Shown here: in pieces, positions 9,716-21,432 of the stretch
Numbering within the stretch: position 1 is the first letter of the stretch
How the letters are laid out: every line of letters starts with the position of its first letter
The notes under the pieces: model-generated
The model's input: the letters and a program-made list of their open reading frames with translations, nothing else
What the model was told of the DNA's origin: nothing
The model's database searches: none
Source of the DNA: Nitrosomonadales bacterium
Lineage (GTDB): Bacteria; Pseudomonadota; Gammaproteobacteria; Burkholderiales; Gallionellaceae
Direction: 5' to 3'
DNA: 64,000 bases
Assembly (NCBI GenBank): GCA_016208015.1
Contig: JACQYW010000014.1
Coordinates: 1 to 64,000 of the forward strand
Made by a program: the position numbers and the translations under genes

Positions 9716-10954
9716 TCATGCCGTCTTATTCCACAAGTCGTACAAGGTTGTCCCGCGCGGCTCGTTCATGCGGTTCTCCAGTGCAGCGAACCAAGCCTTG
9801 ATATCGCCGTCCCCGCTGCGCTTCGGCAGGGTCGCGGTGTCCAGCATGAAAAGTTTCAGCAGATCGCTCAGCTGCACAGCTTCCGGCGCGCGCACCATGC
9901 TCCACCCCACCCCGGACAACTTGCCCACGATCCTGGCGGCGGTCAGCTTGTCCAGCAGGCGCTCGACATCGTCATAGCCGATATGCAGTTGCCGCGACAA
10001 TCCCTGCAGGGTCTGCACCTCGCCCTTGCCCAGGCCCTTGTGCATGAGCTTGAGGATGCTCACTGCGTAATACAGTTTGGCCGCCTGATCCAGCCGCAGC
10101 GAATGGGTGCTGCGCCAGTGCGAAAGCGAGGCGGTGATGATCGCGCCGAACAATACCGTGAGCCAGGAGAAATAGACCCACATCAGAAAGATCGGCACGC
10201 TGGCGAAGGCGCCATAGACCAGTTTGTAGGTGGGGAAATGCGAAATATAGAAAGCGAACGCGCGATTCATCGATTCGAACGCCACCGCCGCGATCAGACC
10301 GCCGATGATGGCGTGCCACATCGGCACGAAGCGGTTGGGCACGATGCGAAAAAGCAGCGTGAAAGCAGCTGTCGTCATCAGCACCGGCAATATCTTCAGC
10401 ACATCCATGCCGATGGACGGCATCCGCTGCGCGTAGTCGGACGAGAACCCCACCAGCCAGGAGGTGAGTGACAGACTGCCGCCGATCAGCAACGGTGCCA
10501 GCGTGATCACCGCCCAATACACCAGCACGCGCTGCAATAGACTGCGCGGACGCGACACGCGCCAGATCATGTTGAACGCATTGTCGATGGTCAGCATCAA
10601 CAGCATCGCGGTGACAGCCAGAAACACCAGACCGACCGCCGTGAGGCGTGACGCGCTTTCGGCGAACTGTTCCATGTAGCGCGTGATGATCCTGCCCCCG
10701 GTCTCCGGCATCATGTTGGTCAGGATGAATTCCTTGATATGCGTGGAATACTCGCTGAATACCGGAAATGCGGAAAGCAGGGTCAAAGCGATGGTGATGA
10801 GCGGAACGACCGACAACAGCGTGGTGAAGGTCAGGCTCGCCGCCATCTGAGTACAGCGGTCTTCCTGCAAACGCACGGTGACGTAGCGAAAGAAACGCAA
10901 AGCATCCATGATGCCCAGATTCGGCAGTTTGAAATTCAATTCAGAAAGTTTCAT
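9716..10954 (-). CDS. YihY/BrkB family membrane protein with C-terminal winged-helix-like extension
   Basis: About 412 residues. Six membrane segments lie in the first 280 residues with family-typical stretches (SLTFTTLLSVVPLITIAL, GAFASVPIFLMWVYFSW). The C-terminal about 120 residues (YYAVSILKLMHKGLGKGEVQ, then a helical region) are cytoplasmic and look like a winged-helix domain, as in the long YihY form of Betaproteobacteria. I chose MKLSELNF at 10954; MDALRF a few codons downstream is an alternative. The function of the family is unresolved. It is divergent from the HugZ-like gene across 29 bases. Confidence 0.85.
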   Translation of the reverse strand: MKLSELNFKLPNLGIMDALRFFRYVTVRLQEDRCTQMAASLTFTTLLSVVPLITIALTLLSAFPVFSEYSTHIKEFILTNMMPETGGRIITRYMEQFAESASRLTAVGLVFLAVTAMLLMLTIDNAFNMIWRVSRPRSLLQRVLVYWAVITLAPLLIGGSLSLTSWLVGFSSDYAQRMPSIGMDVLKILPVLMTTAAFTLLFRIVPNRFVPMWHAIIGGLIAAVAFESMNRAFAFYISHFPTYKLVYGAFASVPIFLMWVYFSWLTVLFGAIITASLSHWRSTHSLRLDQAAKLYYAVSILKLMHKGLGKGEVQTLQGLSRQLHIGYDDVERLLDKLTAARIVGKLSGVGWSMVRAPEAVQLSDLLKLFMLDTATLPKRSGDGDIKAWFAALENRMNEPRGTTLYDLWNKTA

Positions 10955-10983
10955 AAGCACCGACAACTGAATACAATGCGCAC

Positions 10984-11643
10984 ATGATAACCGACAACGG
11001 CACTCCGCAAACCACCGCCCTTGCAGCACGCCAATTGCTGCGCACGCATCGTTACGGCGCTCTCGGCACCCTGTCGAAAAAGTTCGATGGCCATCCATTC
11101 GGTTCCATCACACCGTATCTGGTGGACCACGACGGCAGCCTGCTCATCCTCATCAGCGCGCTGGCGGAGCACACCAAGAACATCATGCACGATCCGCGTG
11201 TCAGTCTCATTACGCACAACCAGGAAGACCCGCATATCCAGACCCAGGGGCGTCTTACCGTGATCGGCACGGCCGCACGTGTCGCGGAACGCAAACTGGC
11301 CGGAAAACGTTATCTGCGTTATTTCCCGGAAGCGCAGACCTATTACGACATGCCCGACTTCCAGTTCTACCGCATCGTGCCGCTGGCACTGCGCTACATC
11401 GGCGGCTTCGGCGACATCCACTGGGTAAAAGCCGACCGCTATCAGGTTCCCGCCAACACATTGGCCGCGGAAGAAGATGCGTTGCTAGACAAGACCAATG
11501 CAAGACGCACACCCGGCCAAGGGACGCTGATCGGGATTGACTGCGACGGCTACGACCTGCGCCTGAATGAACGCACCGTCCGGCACGACTTTCCGGCCCC
11601 TGTGCAAGACGGCGCCCAGGCGCTGAGCTTGCTGGAATCGTGA
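10984..11643 (+). CDS. HugZ-like pyridoxamine 5'-phosphate oxidase-fold protein
   Basis: 219 residues. The N-terminal part (about 10-150) is a split-barrel flavin/haem-binding domain (YGALGTLSKKFDGHPFGSIT, then PRVSLITHN). The C-terminal part (GTLIGIDCDGYDLRLNERTV, FPAPVQDGAQA) matches the DUF2470-like segment that together forms HugZ-type haem oxygenases. Haem degradation is therefore possible but not shown. The divergent promoter region shared with yihY is very short. Confidence 0.78.
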   Translation: MITDNGTPQTTALAARQLLRTHRYGALGTLSKKFDGHPFGSITPYLVDHDGSLLILISALAEHTKNIMHDPRVSLITHNQEDPHIQTQGRLTVIGTAARVAERKLAGKRYLRYFPEAQTYYDMPDFQFYRIVPLALRYIGGFGDIHWVKADRYQVPANTLAAEEDALLDKTNARRTPGQGTLIGIDCDGYDLRLNERTVRHDFPAPVQDGAQALSLLES

Positions 11644-11645
11644 CC

Positions 11646-11674
11646 GGAAAAAAGGGCATCGCGAACGATGCCCC
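11646..11674 (-). terminator. Intrinsic terminator (minus strand) after the leuA-linked small gene
   Basis: On the minus strand GGGCATCG-TTCG-CGATGCCC is followed by six T residues. It ends the leuA/small-protein transcript and lies directly after the stop of the converging HugZ-like gene. Confidence 0.88.
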
Positions 11675-11700
11675 GTTTGCGGCGCTGCAAAACGGCAACG

Positions 11701-12006
11701 CTAGCCGCGCACGCCCTTGAGCTGAACCGATTGCTCAACCTGATCCGCAGGATTTCCCGTTTCACCCTCCTGCTTCTCTTTTGCCAGCGAGTCATCTTTG
11801 GCAGGATTGGGTGACTTTGCTGCAGTGCCCGGCTTTTTGCCCCGGATCGATTTCGGCTTCTTGGCAGCGGGCGCATCTTGCCGAACCGCCGCGACCTTGC
11901 CCTGCCCTTTGTCCAGAGAGGGATTGGCGTTCACATTCTGTTCAGCCGCACTAGCACCGCCCTGCAGCATCGTCCCCAGTAGCACCACCCTCACTGTACG
12001 TTTCAT
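11701..12006 (-). CDS. Small secreted Lys/Ala-rich protein of unknown function
   Basis: 101 residues, unrecognised. It begins with a signal peptide (MKRTVRVVLLGTMLQGGASA, cut before AEQN), then a low-complexity Lys/Ala/Pro-rich segment (AAKKPKSIRGKKPGTAAKS) and an acidic/polar tail (KEKQEGETGNPADQVEQS). GGGAG lies 7 bases before the ATG at 12006. It sits 24 bases downstream of leuA and ends at a strong terminator, so it probably shares the leuA transcript. Expression is likely because the signal peptide and ribosome-binding site are good. Confidence 0.6.
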   Translation of the reverse strand: MKRTVRVVLLGTMLQGGASAAEQNVNANPSLDKGQGKVAAVRQDAPAAKKPKSIRGKKPGTAAKSPNPAKDDSLAKEKQEGETGNPADQVEQSVQLKGVRG

Positions 12007-12030
12007 CACAAATCTCCCAAACCAAGGATC

Positions 12031-13566
<1,536 letters not shown>

Positions 13567-13572
13567 GTTTTG

Positions 13573-13586
13573 CTCCATCGCAATTG
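13573..13586 (-). promoter_or_regulatory. leuA ribosome-binding region with complementarity to the leader ORF
   Basis: On the minus strand CAATTGCGA (13578-13586) stands just before the leuA Shine-Dalgarno GGAG (13573-13576). Its perfect complement TCGCAATTG occurs inside the leader ORF (codons for I-S-Q-L, around 13695-13704). Pairing would place the ribosome-binding site next to a helix. A second hairpin, CGGCTC/GAGCCG, lies between leader stop and this site (about 13593-13615). I infer a translation-coupled attenuator; no U-tract terminator is visible. Confidence 0.5.
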
Positions 13587-13641
13587 TTCATCCACGGCTC
13601 ACACCAACCGAGCCGCCTGCCTTGTTACTTGTGGGGTAGGT

Positions 13642-13725
13642 TTAGTTTGCGCGCGAGCGCAGCTTCAGCGACGCCAGCAGGCTGAAGGTGGAGTGCAATT
13701 GCGAGATGTGTCTAGAGAAGTGCAT
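13642..13725 (-). CDS. Putative leuA leader peptide (27 codons)
   Basis: A short ORF 75 bases upstream of the leuA start. It begins MHFSRHISQLHSTF, continues SLLASLKLRSRAN and stops with TAA. Five of 27 codons are leucine, clustered between codons 10 and 22, which is what a leucine-sensing leader needs. There is no Shine-Dalgarno before the ATG. The promoter -10 box lies 7 bases upstream, so the mRNA would start at or next to the A of the ATG (leaderless). A leuA-associated RNA motif has been described in Burkholderia; whether this one belongs to it must be checked. Confidence 0.6.
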   Translation of the reverse strand: MHFSRHISQLHSTFSLLASLKLRSRAN

Positions 13726-13732
13726 GGGCAGG

Positions 13733-13761
13733 AATATAGCGGCTTTTATTGGGGTGCGCAA
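13733..13761 (-). promoter_or_regulatory. leuA operon promoter
   Basis: Minus strand: -35 TTGCGC (13756-13761), 17-base spacer, -10 TATATT (13733-13738), then 7 bases to the ATG of the leader ORF. The spacing predicts transcription starting at the leader ATG. It faces the divergent outer-membrane protein gene. Confidence 0.65.
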
Positions 13762-13881
13762 CAACACCAGCCTGCCAGCCGGTTTCGGAATGAAACTTTA
13801 TCGTTTTGGCCCTGTCTTGGGGTTCGTGCGCCCTGATATCATCCGGCGTCACCTACTCCAACAACCAGAAAGAGAGTCACC

Positions 13882-14607
13882 ATGAAGAAGCTGCTTCCCT
13901 TGTTCTGCGTTCTGGGCGTTGCCGCCCAACCCGCCCTGGCGGCGAACGACATCAACAACCTGCAGGCCCTCGCCCAAAGCGAGTTCCGCGCACTATCCGA
14001 AGACTTGGGCTCCGCCCTGAGCTACAAGCCGATCACTCCCGCCGAACCGCTGGGCGTCACCGGTTTCGACATGGGCATCGAAGTTACCAGTACCAAGATG
14101 ACCAAGAGCGAGCAGGCTTGGAAGACCGCAACCAACAGCACCAGCGGCATCGGCACCCTCTATGTGCCCAAACTACACATCGCCAAGGGACTTCCGCTGA
14201 ACATCGACTTGGCCGCGTTCTATTCCGCCATCCCTACAACCAACGTCAAACTGGTCGGCGCTGAATTGCGTTATGCCGTGCTGCCCGGCGGCGGCGCCAC
14301 CCCGGCGGTGGCGATCCGCGGTTCCTACACCAAGATGAGCGGCGTCGAGCAACTGTCCTTCAACACCAAAGGCCTGGACGTCTCCATTTCCAAGGGCTTC
14401 GCCATGTTCACCCCCTATGCGGGCGTCGGCCAGGTCTGGGTCAGCAGCACGGCAAGCGCCAGCACCGGGCTTGGGGCCGAAAGCTTCACCCAGAGCAAGG
14501 TGTTCGCCGGATTGAATGTGAATCTGGGGATGACCAACATCGCACTGGAAGGCGACAAGACCGGCGGCACTTCGTCTTATGGTCTGAAACTCGGCTTCCG
14601 CTTCTGA
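13882..14607 (+). CDS. Outer-membrane beta-barrel protein, function unknown
   Basis: 241 residues with a signal peptide (MKKLLPLFCVLGVAAQPALA, cleavage before ANDI). The rest alternates polar and hydrophobic residues in strands and ends in LKLGFRF, a terminal-Phe signal for BAM-dependent insertion. A helical stretch after the signal (INNLQALAQSEFRALSEDLG) precedes the barrel. There is no recognised substrate. AAAGAGAG serves as ribosome-binding site. It is divergent from leuA and ends at a bidirectional terminator. Confidence 0.8.
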   Translation: MKKLLPLFCVLGVAAQPALAANDINNLQALAQSEFRALSEDLGSALSYKPITPAEPLGVTGFDMGIEVTSTKMTKSEQAWKTATNSTSGIGTLYVPKLHIAKGLPLNIDLAAFYSAIPTTNVKLVGAELRYAVLPGGGATPAVAIRGSYTKMSGVEQLSFNTKGLDVSISKGFAMFTPYAGVGQVWVSSTASASTGLGAESFTQSKVFAGLNVNLGMTNIALEGDKTGGTSSYGLKLGFRF

Positions 14608-14622
14608 GCAGCCGCTTCCAAC

Positions 14623-14659
14623 GAGAAGGGGCGATGCCTGGCGGCATCGCCCCTTTCTC
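14623..14659. terminator. Bidirectional terminator between the outer-membrane protein gene and slmA
   Basis: GGGGCGATGCC-TGGC-GGCATCGCCCC stem followed by TTTCTC on the plus strand, with the mirror GAGAA on the other side. It separates two converging transcripts. Confidence 0.85.
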
Positions 14660-14679
14660 ATTCCCGACCGGAATACGGC

Positions 14680-15267
14680 CTACTTGAACTGCGAGCGGAT
14701 GATGCCCCACTGCTGCGGCCATTGCGCCATGGGATCGCGCGTGTAACCGCTCTTGCCGAACTGGTTCCAGCGGCCGACGACAAAACACAGCAACAGGCTG
14801 GCATGGGCGCCGATGTCGTCACCGGCCGCCAGACACCCCTGCGTCTCGGCGATGCGCAAAGACTGTTTGAGCGTGGTCTCGACACGATCGAGGAACTGGT
14901 TGATGCGCTGCTGCAGGCGCTCGTCCTCATTCACCAGTGCGTCGCCGAGCAGCACGCGCGTCATGCCGCGGTTCTTCTGGGCAAAACCGAGCAGCAGCGC
15001 GAGGATGCCTTCCACCTGCTTCAACCCATCCTGTTCTTCGGTGGTGATTTTGTTGATCAGACCGAACACGGTCTGCTCGATGAACTCGATCAGGCCTTCG
15101 AACATTTGCGCCTTGCTGGCGAAGTGGCGATACAGCGCAGCTTCGGACAGTTCCAGCCGCGCCGCCAGCGCGGCCGTGGTGATCTTCTCGCCCTTGGGCT
15201 GTTCCAGCATCTCGGCGACGGTCTGCAGGATCTGCAGTTTTCTTTCGCCCGGTTGTTTGGCTGCCAT
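14680..15267 (-). CDS. slmA: Nucleoid occlusion factor SlmA (TetR family)
   Basis: A DNA-binding inhibitor of FtsZ assembly over the nucleoid. 195 residues. The TetR-type HTH spans about 29-55 (TTAALAARLELSEAALYRHFAS), and the family-specific SKAQMFEGLIEFIEQTVF follows. The C-terminus WPQQWGIIRSQFK is close to the usual SlmA ending. It is third in an argB-nucleotidase-slmA operon, an order I know from Betaproteobacteria. Confidence 0.93.
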   Translation of the reverse strand: MAAKQPGERKLQILQTVAEMLEQPKGEKITTAALAARLELSEAALYRHFASKAQMFEGLIEFIEQTVFGLINKITTEEQDGLKQVEGILALLLGFAQKNRGMTRVLLGDALVNEDERLQQRINQFLDRVETTLKQSLRIAETQGCLAAGDDIGAHASLLLCFVVGRWNQFGKSGYTRDPMAQWPQQWGIIRSQFK

Positions 15268-15276
15268 ATCTCCCCC

Positions 15277-17367
<2,091 letters not shown>

Positions 17368-17376
17368 GACTAGCTC

Positions 17377-17841
17377 CTAATGGTGATGTTCGTGCCCCTG
17401 ATTATTCGTTGTTTCCAGCGGTTTGACCAGTGCCTGCGATTTGACTGTCGCTTTGCTGCCATCGGCGAACTTGATGGTCAGTGCGAATGGCACGCTGTCT
17501 CCGGCCTTGAGCGGCTTCTTCAAGCCGATCAGCATCATATGGTTACCATCGGCCCCTAACGATACCGCGGTCTTGGCCGGCAACAGCAATTCCTCGATGG
17601 CGCGCATCTTCATCATATTGCCTTCCATGACCATGGTATGGATCTCCACGGTTTTGGCGATGCCGCTGTCTCCGGCGACCAACGCACCCGCCTTGTCGCT
17701 GGTGATGACCATCTGCACCGATGCACTGTCCTGCCCCGGCGCGGTGGCGCGTGCCCAAGCCTCGCTCACTTTCACATCAGCGGCGGATGCCGTTGCTGCA
17801 CAGAACAATGCGACCAGACCTGCCCACAGATATTTACTCAT
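17377..17841 (-). CDS. Periplasmic copper chaperone PCu(A)C
   Basis: PCuAC delivers Cu(I), classically to the CuA centre of cytochrome c oxidase. 154 residues, signal peptide ending TASA (1-20). The full ligand motif is present with exact spacing: H68, M79, H101 and M103. The tail is His-rich (GHEHHH) and may bind additional metal. It lies 72 bases downstream of the copper TonB receptor on the same strand, so import and delivery genes are neighbours. Confidence 0.92.
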   Translation of the reverse strand: MSKYLWAGLVALFCAATASAADVKVSEAWARATAPGQDSASVQMVITSDKAGALVAGDSGIAKTVEIHTMVMEGNMMKMRAIEELLLPAKTAVSLGADGNHMMLIGLKKPLKAGDSVPFALTIKFADGSKATVKSQALVKPLETTNNQGHEHHH

Positions 17842-17913
17842 TTCAAATCCTCCAAAAAAATACGCGCCATACCCATAACGATATAGCGCGTCATTCTAGC
17901 CCAAATCAGTTAA

Positions 17914-19962
17914 TTAAAAATCGATGTTGGCTTTCAACCAGACACTGCGCCCCATTTCGTTGACACGCGTGGTTTGCGTATATCCGCTCACCATGGCACC
18001 AGAACGGCTGATGTGCTCCGCATAGGTCTTGTTGAACACGTTATCCACACCGGCGCTGACTTGCACCGCCTTGTTGGCACGCCAGCCACCGTTGACCGAG
18101 AACACACTGAAGCCACTTGATGCTCCGATGTCCTGTCCGGCAATATTGCCTTGCTTCACTGCGACACGCTTCTGCGCCGCAACGCCGCGCAGCAGGCCGC
18201 CAAACGACCACACCTTATCGTCATAGTTGAGGCCGAGACGCGCCTCCAGCGGCGGGATCTGCCCCAGTGCCGTGCCGTCGGTATCGTTGTCGCCATGTAC
18301 ATACGCCAGGCTGCCATCCACCTTCCAGCTCTCCGCCAGTTGCCATGCCATGCCTGCTTCAGCACCGTAGGTGGTGGCATCCACATTGCGGGTAACGGTT
18401 ATGGTCCTCGTCGTCGGGGCGGTCTTGACGACGCCCGACTGGATCAGGATGAAATCCTTGACCTTGCTGTAGAACGCCGATATCGATCCCGATACCGCAC
18501 CTTCGCTGTAGTGAAGTCCTGCATCCAGTTGCGTGGTCTTTTCCGGGTTGGTGTTGAAAGCGCTGGTCGTGGTCAAACTTTCCTTGTTCGCCGAGATCAG
18601 TTCCCAATAATCGGGGAAGCGCTCGGTGTGGCCGATACCGGCGTAGACGGTGGCAGGCGTGGCTGCGAGATCGCGTTCAAGACGGACAAAACCGCTGTTC
18701 AACAGCTTGTCACGGCTCTGCCCGGAGGTCGGGTTGGCAACGTTGTATGTTACGTTGTTTGCATCCCGAGCCATCAGCATGGCGGCCCGCTTGTCTTCCG
18801 CGTGCCAACTGTCGATGCGCAGACCGCCGATGACCCGACCGCTGTCGTTCACATCGTAGGTCGCCTCGCCGAACACGCCATAATTGCGGAAGTTGGCATC
18901 CTCGGTGCGCGCCATTAGTTCATAGGGTGTCGTTGCCTGGTTCATGGTCGAACGCAGCGTATGCTTGTTGCTCTGGTAATCCACACCGATCTTGGCCTGT
19001 GTAGCCTCACTGATAGCCAAGCCAAACACTGATCGCCCACCCACGGTCTCGCGGTCAGGATTGCTGACCATCTTCATGCCAGGCTGCGTGCGCAGGCTGT
19101 AATTGTCCATCACGTGATCAACATAGTTGTAGTAGACCTGCGCCTCAACCCGGTCCAGCACCCCGCCCATGTGCTGTTTGTCGAGCTTCAAGCCGACGTT
19201 TTCACGAGCAAACTTGGTACCATCCATGGAGCGATCGGCATAGGCCGCTTCGCCATCGCTCCTGGCCGCCGTTAATTCCAAACGAGTATTGTCGTCTGGT
19301 GTCCAGCCTAGCGCGGCATTGGTGCTCCATCGCGTGTATTTAGAATGCACGGCATTTCCGCTACCATCCTCGTAGTCGTTGGAATGCGTACGTGTCGCGC
19401 CTGCGCGCAGGTAATAATTCTCGGCGCCTGTTTTGGCATCCAGCATTTCGTCATTGCGTCCGAAACTACCGAGCATGAGCGAACCCTGCACCTTTGTTCC
19501 AACCTGTGCGGCGCGATCGATGACGCGCTCGAACAACACCGCACCCGCCGAGTTGCCCGGTCCGTACAGCACGGTTTGCGGGCCTTTCAGCAAGGTGATG
19601 CGATCATATGAAGCGGGGAAAATGTATGCCGTCGGGGGATCCATGCGCATTCCGCATCCACCAAGGATCTGCTCTCCATCCAGCAGGATGTTCAGGCGCG
19701 AACCCGCCATGCCGCGGAACACGGGATCGCCGTCGGTACCGCCTTTGCGAATGACCGAGAATCCCGGAATGGTCTTGAGATAGTCGGCTCCGTCGTGAGC
19801 AGGCACCGGCTGGCGCGGCTTCTTGGGGTCGGTCTTCACGGTCAAAGGCTCGGTGCTCTGTGGCGCAGTCACCACCACTTCATCCAGCGTATCCACAGCC
19901 TGAGCCATACTGCTCATCGCCAGTGCGACAGCGACTACGCTCATTCTCGACTTCATATCCAT
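17914..19962 (-). CDS. TonB-dependent copper receptor (OprC/NosA type)
   Basis: Outer-membrane receptor of 682 residues. Signal peptide (ending MAQA), TonB-box-like DEVVVTAP, and a plug with PVPAHDGADYLKTIPGFSVI. The family signature CGMRMDPPTAYIFPASYD is characteristic of the copper receptors OprC and NosA, with Met/Cys residues thought to bind copper. A 22-stranded barrel is expected from about residue 190 on, ending LKANIDF with terminal Phe. GGAG stands 7 bases before the ATG at 19962. Substrate assignment is by family. Confidence 0.9.
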   Translation of the reverse strand: MDMKSRMSVVAVALAMSSMAQAVDTLDEVVVTAPQSTEPLTVKTDPKKPRQPVPAHDGADYLKTIPGFSVIRKGGTDGDPVFRGMAGSRLNILLDGEQILGGCGMRMDPPTAYIFPASYDRITLLKGPQTVLYGPGNSAGAVLFERVIDRAAQVGTKVQGSLMLGSFGRNDEMLDAKTGAENYYLRAGATRTHSNDYEDGSGNAVHSKYTRWSTNAALGWTPDDNTRLELTAARSDGEAAYADRSMDGTKFARENVGLKLDKQHMGGVLDRVEAQVYYNYVDHVMDNYSLRTQPGMKMVSNPDRETVGGRSVFGLAISEATQAKIGVDYQSNKHTLRSTMNQATTPYELMARTEDANFRNYGVFGEATYDVNDSGRVIGGLRIDSWHAEDKRAAMLMARDANNVTYNVANPTSGQSRDKLLNSGFVRLERDLAATPATVYAGIGHTERFPDYWELISANKESLTTTSAFNTNPEKTTQLDAGLHYSEGAVSGSISAFYSKVKDFILIQSGVVKTAPTTRTITVTRNVDATTYGAEAGMAWQLAESWKVDGSLAYVHGDNDTDGTALGQIPPLEARLGLNYDDKVWSFGGLLRGVAAQKRVAVKQGNIAGQDIGASSGFSVFSVNGGWRANKAVQVSAGVDNVFNKTYAEHISRSGAMVSGYTQTTRVNEMGRSVWLKANIDF

Positions 19963-19991
19963 TTAAATTCTCCGCAAAGTTTGTCGTGGTA

Positions 19992-20006
19992 AATCCGCTG
20001 CGGATT
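19992..20006. promoter_or_regulatory. Palindrome AATCCGC-T-GCGGATT upstream of the copper receptor gene
   Basis: A perfect 7+7 inverted repeat 29 bases upstream of the receptor start, in the 123-base gap shared with the divergent kinase gene. Size and position fit an operator, or a hairpin in the 5' leader. The binding protein is unknown. Confidence 0.45.
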
Positions 20007-20031
20007 GTAGGGAAATTTATTCCGGGATCCC

Positions 20032-20048
20032 TGCGACATATTGCCGCA
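20032..20048. promoter_or_regulatory. Candidate RegA/PrrA-type binding site
   Basis: TGCGACATATTGCCGCA. Read on the minus strand it is GCGGC-N5-GTCGC, which fits the published PrrA/RegA-type consensus (GCGRC-N-GNCGC). It lies 37 bases upstream of the RegB-like kinase start and about 70 bases upstream of the divergent copper receptor. It could therefore serve autoregulation, control of the receptor, or both. Confidence 0.5.
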
Positions 20049-20085
20049 CCCATTGTGTAAAGCGACTCCGGTAGAATCCCGCTTC

Positions 20086-21432
20086 ATGAATCCCCCCCTT
20101 CTCGCCATCCAGACCGGTCATTCGCATCTGCGTCGCTTGTTCCTGCTGCGCTGCGTAGCCATCCTCGCGCAGTTCACGACGCTGATTCTGCTGCACCGTT
20201 TTCTCAGCCCCGACTTCGCCTGGACACCGATGCTGGGTGCGGCAGGCTTCCTGGTGCTGGTGAACGCGCTGACCTGGTGGCGGCTGTCGCTCGATCTCCC
20301 GGTAGGCAATCTGGAGTTGTTCCTGCAATTGAGTGTCGATGTGCTGGTACTGACGGTGTTGCTCTATTACGGCGGCGGCTCGACCAACCCTTTCGTTTCG
20401 CTCTACCTGTTGCCACTGGTGATCGCTGCCGCAACCCTGACGCGGCGCCACACCTGGGGCATGGCCGCGCTGACGCTGGCTTGCTACAGCTTGCTGATGG
20501 TGTGGTATGTACCGCTCCCAAGCGGGCATGCGCAACATGAGCCGGCTGCCGCGATGCAGGGCATGGATCATTCCCAACACGACATGAGCGCGATGACGCC
20601 CCCTGCCGCAACCGCCTCGCCGCTGGAAGATGCATTCAACACGCATGTGCTCGGCATGTGGCTGGGCTTCGTCATCAGCGCTGTAGTGGTGGCTTATTTC
20701 GCCGCGGAGATGGCGCGTGCGGTACGCATTCGCGATGCGCAACTTACCCGGGTGCGCGAGGAGACCCTGCGCAATGAGCGCATCGTCGCGCTGGGCACAC
20801 AAGCAGCGGGAGCCGCGCACGAACTCGGCACACCGCTTTCCACCATGTCGGTCGTCATCGGCGAGATGCGCCACGATTGCACCTCGCCGGAACAGTTGGA
20901 GAACCTGACCATCCTCGACGAACAGGTAAGAAGCTGTAAACGTATCCTTGACTCCCTGCTCTCGCATGCGCAAGAGACCAGCGACGAGCTCTCGCTGGAG
21001 GAATACATCCGCAACGTTCTGGACGAATGGCAGTTGCTGCGCCCGACCGTGCGCTACCGTTTCAAACTCGAAGGGATCCAGCCATCGCCGCGATTGCGCG
21101 CCGACCAGGCTTTGCGTTCCGCGCTGCTGAATCTGCTCAACAACGCCGCCGATGCTTCCGGTGCCTCGCCGGAGGAAATGATCATCCTGTTGCGCTGGAA
21201 CGAAGAGCGCATCGTACTGGAGATCCGGGACCACGGCCCCGGCCTCACCCCCGAGGCTGCAGCAAAGGCGGGATCCGCCTTCTTCACCACCAAACAGGAA
21301 GGCCGCGGACTCGGACTGTTCCTCGCCAATGCCACGCTGGATCAAATGGGCGGCAGCGTACGCCTGTCCAACCGCGAAGGCGGCGGCGCAACCACCGAAG
21401 TGATCATCCCTTTGCGCGGGAGAAAAACTTGA
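20086..21432 (+). CDS. RegB/PrrB-type redox sensor histidine kinase with a His/Met-rich periplasmic loop
   Basis: 448 residues. About six membrane segments lie before residue 210. The ubiquinone-sensing motif GGGSTNPF (96-103) sits between segments 3 and 4. The H-box AGAAHELGTPLSTM carries phospho-acceptor H245, and C284 in RSCKRIL matches the redox Cys region of RegB. ATP-binding boxes are NLLNNAADAS, DHGPGL and GRGLGLFLA. Unusual is loop 146-187, predicted periplasmic, with H148, H151, M157, M160, H162, H165, M167 and M170, a pattern typical of copper-binding segments. The TGA overlaps the regulator start. Start at 20086 chosen over an upstream Met. Confidence 0.9.
   Translation: MNPPLLAIQTGHSHLRRLFLLRCVAILAQFTTLILLHRFLSPDFAWTPMLGAAGFLVLVNALTWWRLSLDLPVGNLELFLQLSVDVLVLTVLLYYGGGSTNPFVSLYLLPLVIAAATLTRRHTWGMAALTLACYSLLMVWYVPLPSGHAQHEPAAAMQGMDHSQHDMSAMTPPAATASPLEDAFNTHVLGMWLGFVISAVVVAYFAAEMARAVRIRDAQLTRVREETLRNERIVALGTQAAGAAHELGTPLSTMSVVIGEMRHDCTSPEQLENLTILDEQVRSCKRILDSLLSHAQETSDELSLEEYIRNVLDEWQLLRPTVRYRFKLEGIQPSPRLRADQALRSALLNLLNNAADASGASPEEMIILLRWNEERIVLEIRDHGPGLTPEAAAKAGSAFFTTKQEGRGLGLFLANATLDQMGGSVRLSNREGGGATTEVIIPLRGRKT

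Noticed and set aside
21027-21428. N-terminal extension of the RegA-like regulator starting inside the kinase gene
   Set aside because: The extension is the out-of-frame reading of the kinase ATPase domain. TTG at 21429 with GGGAG upstream explains the start better.
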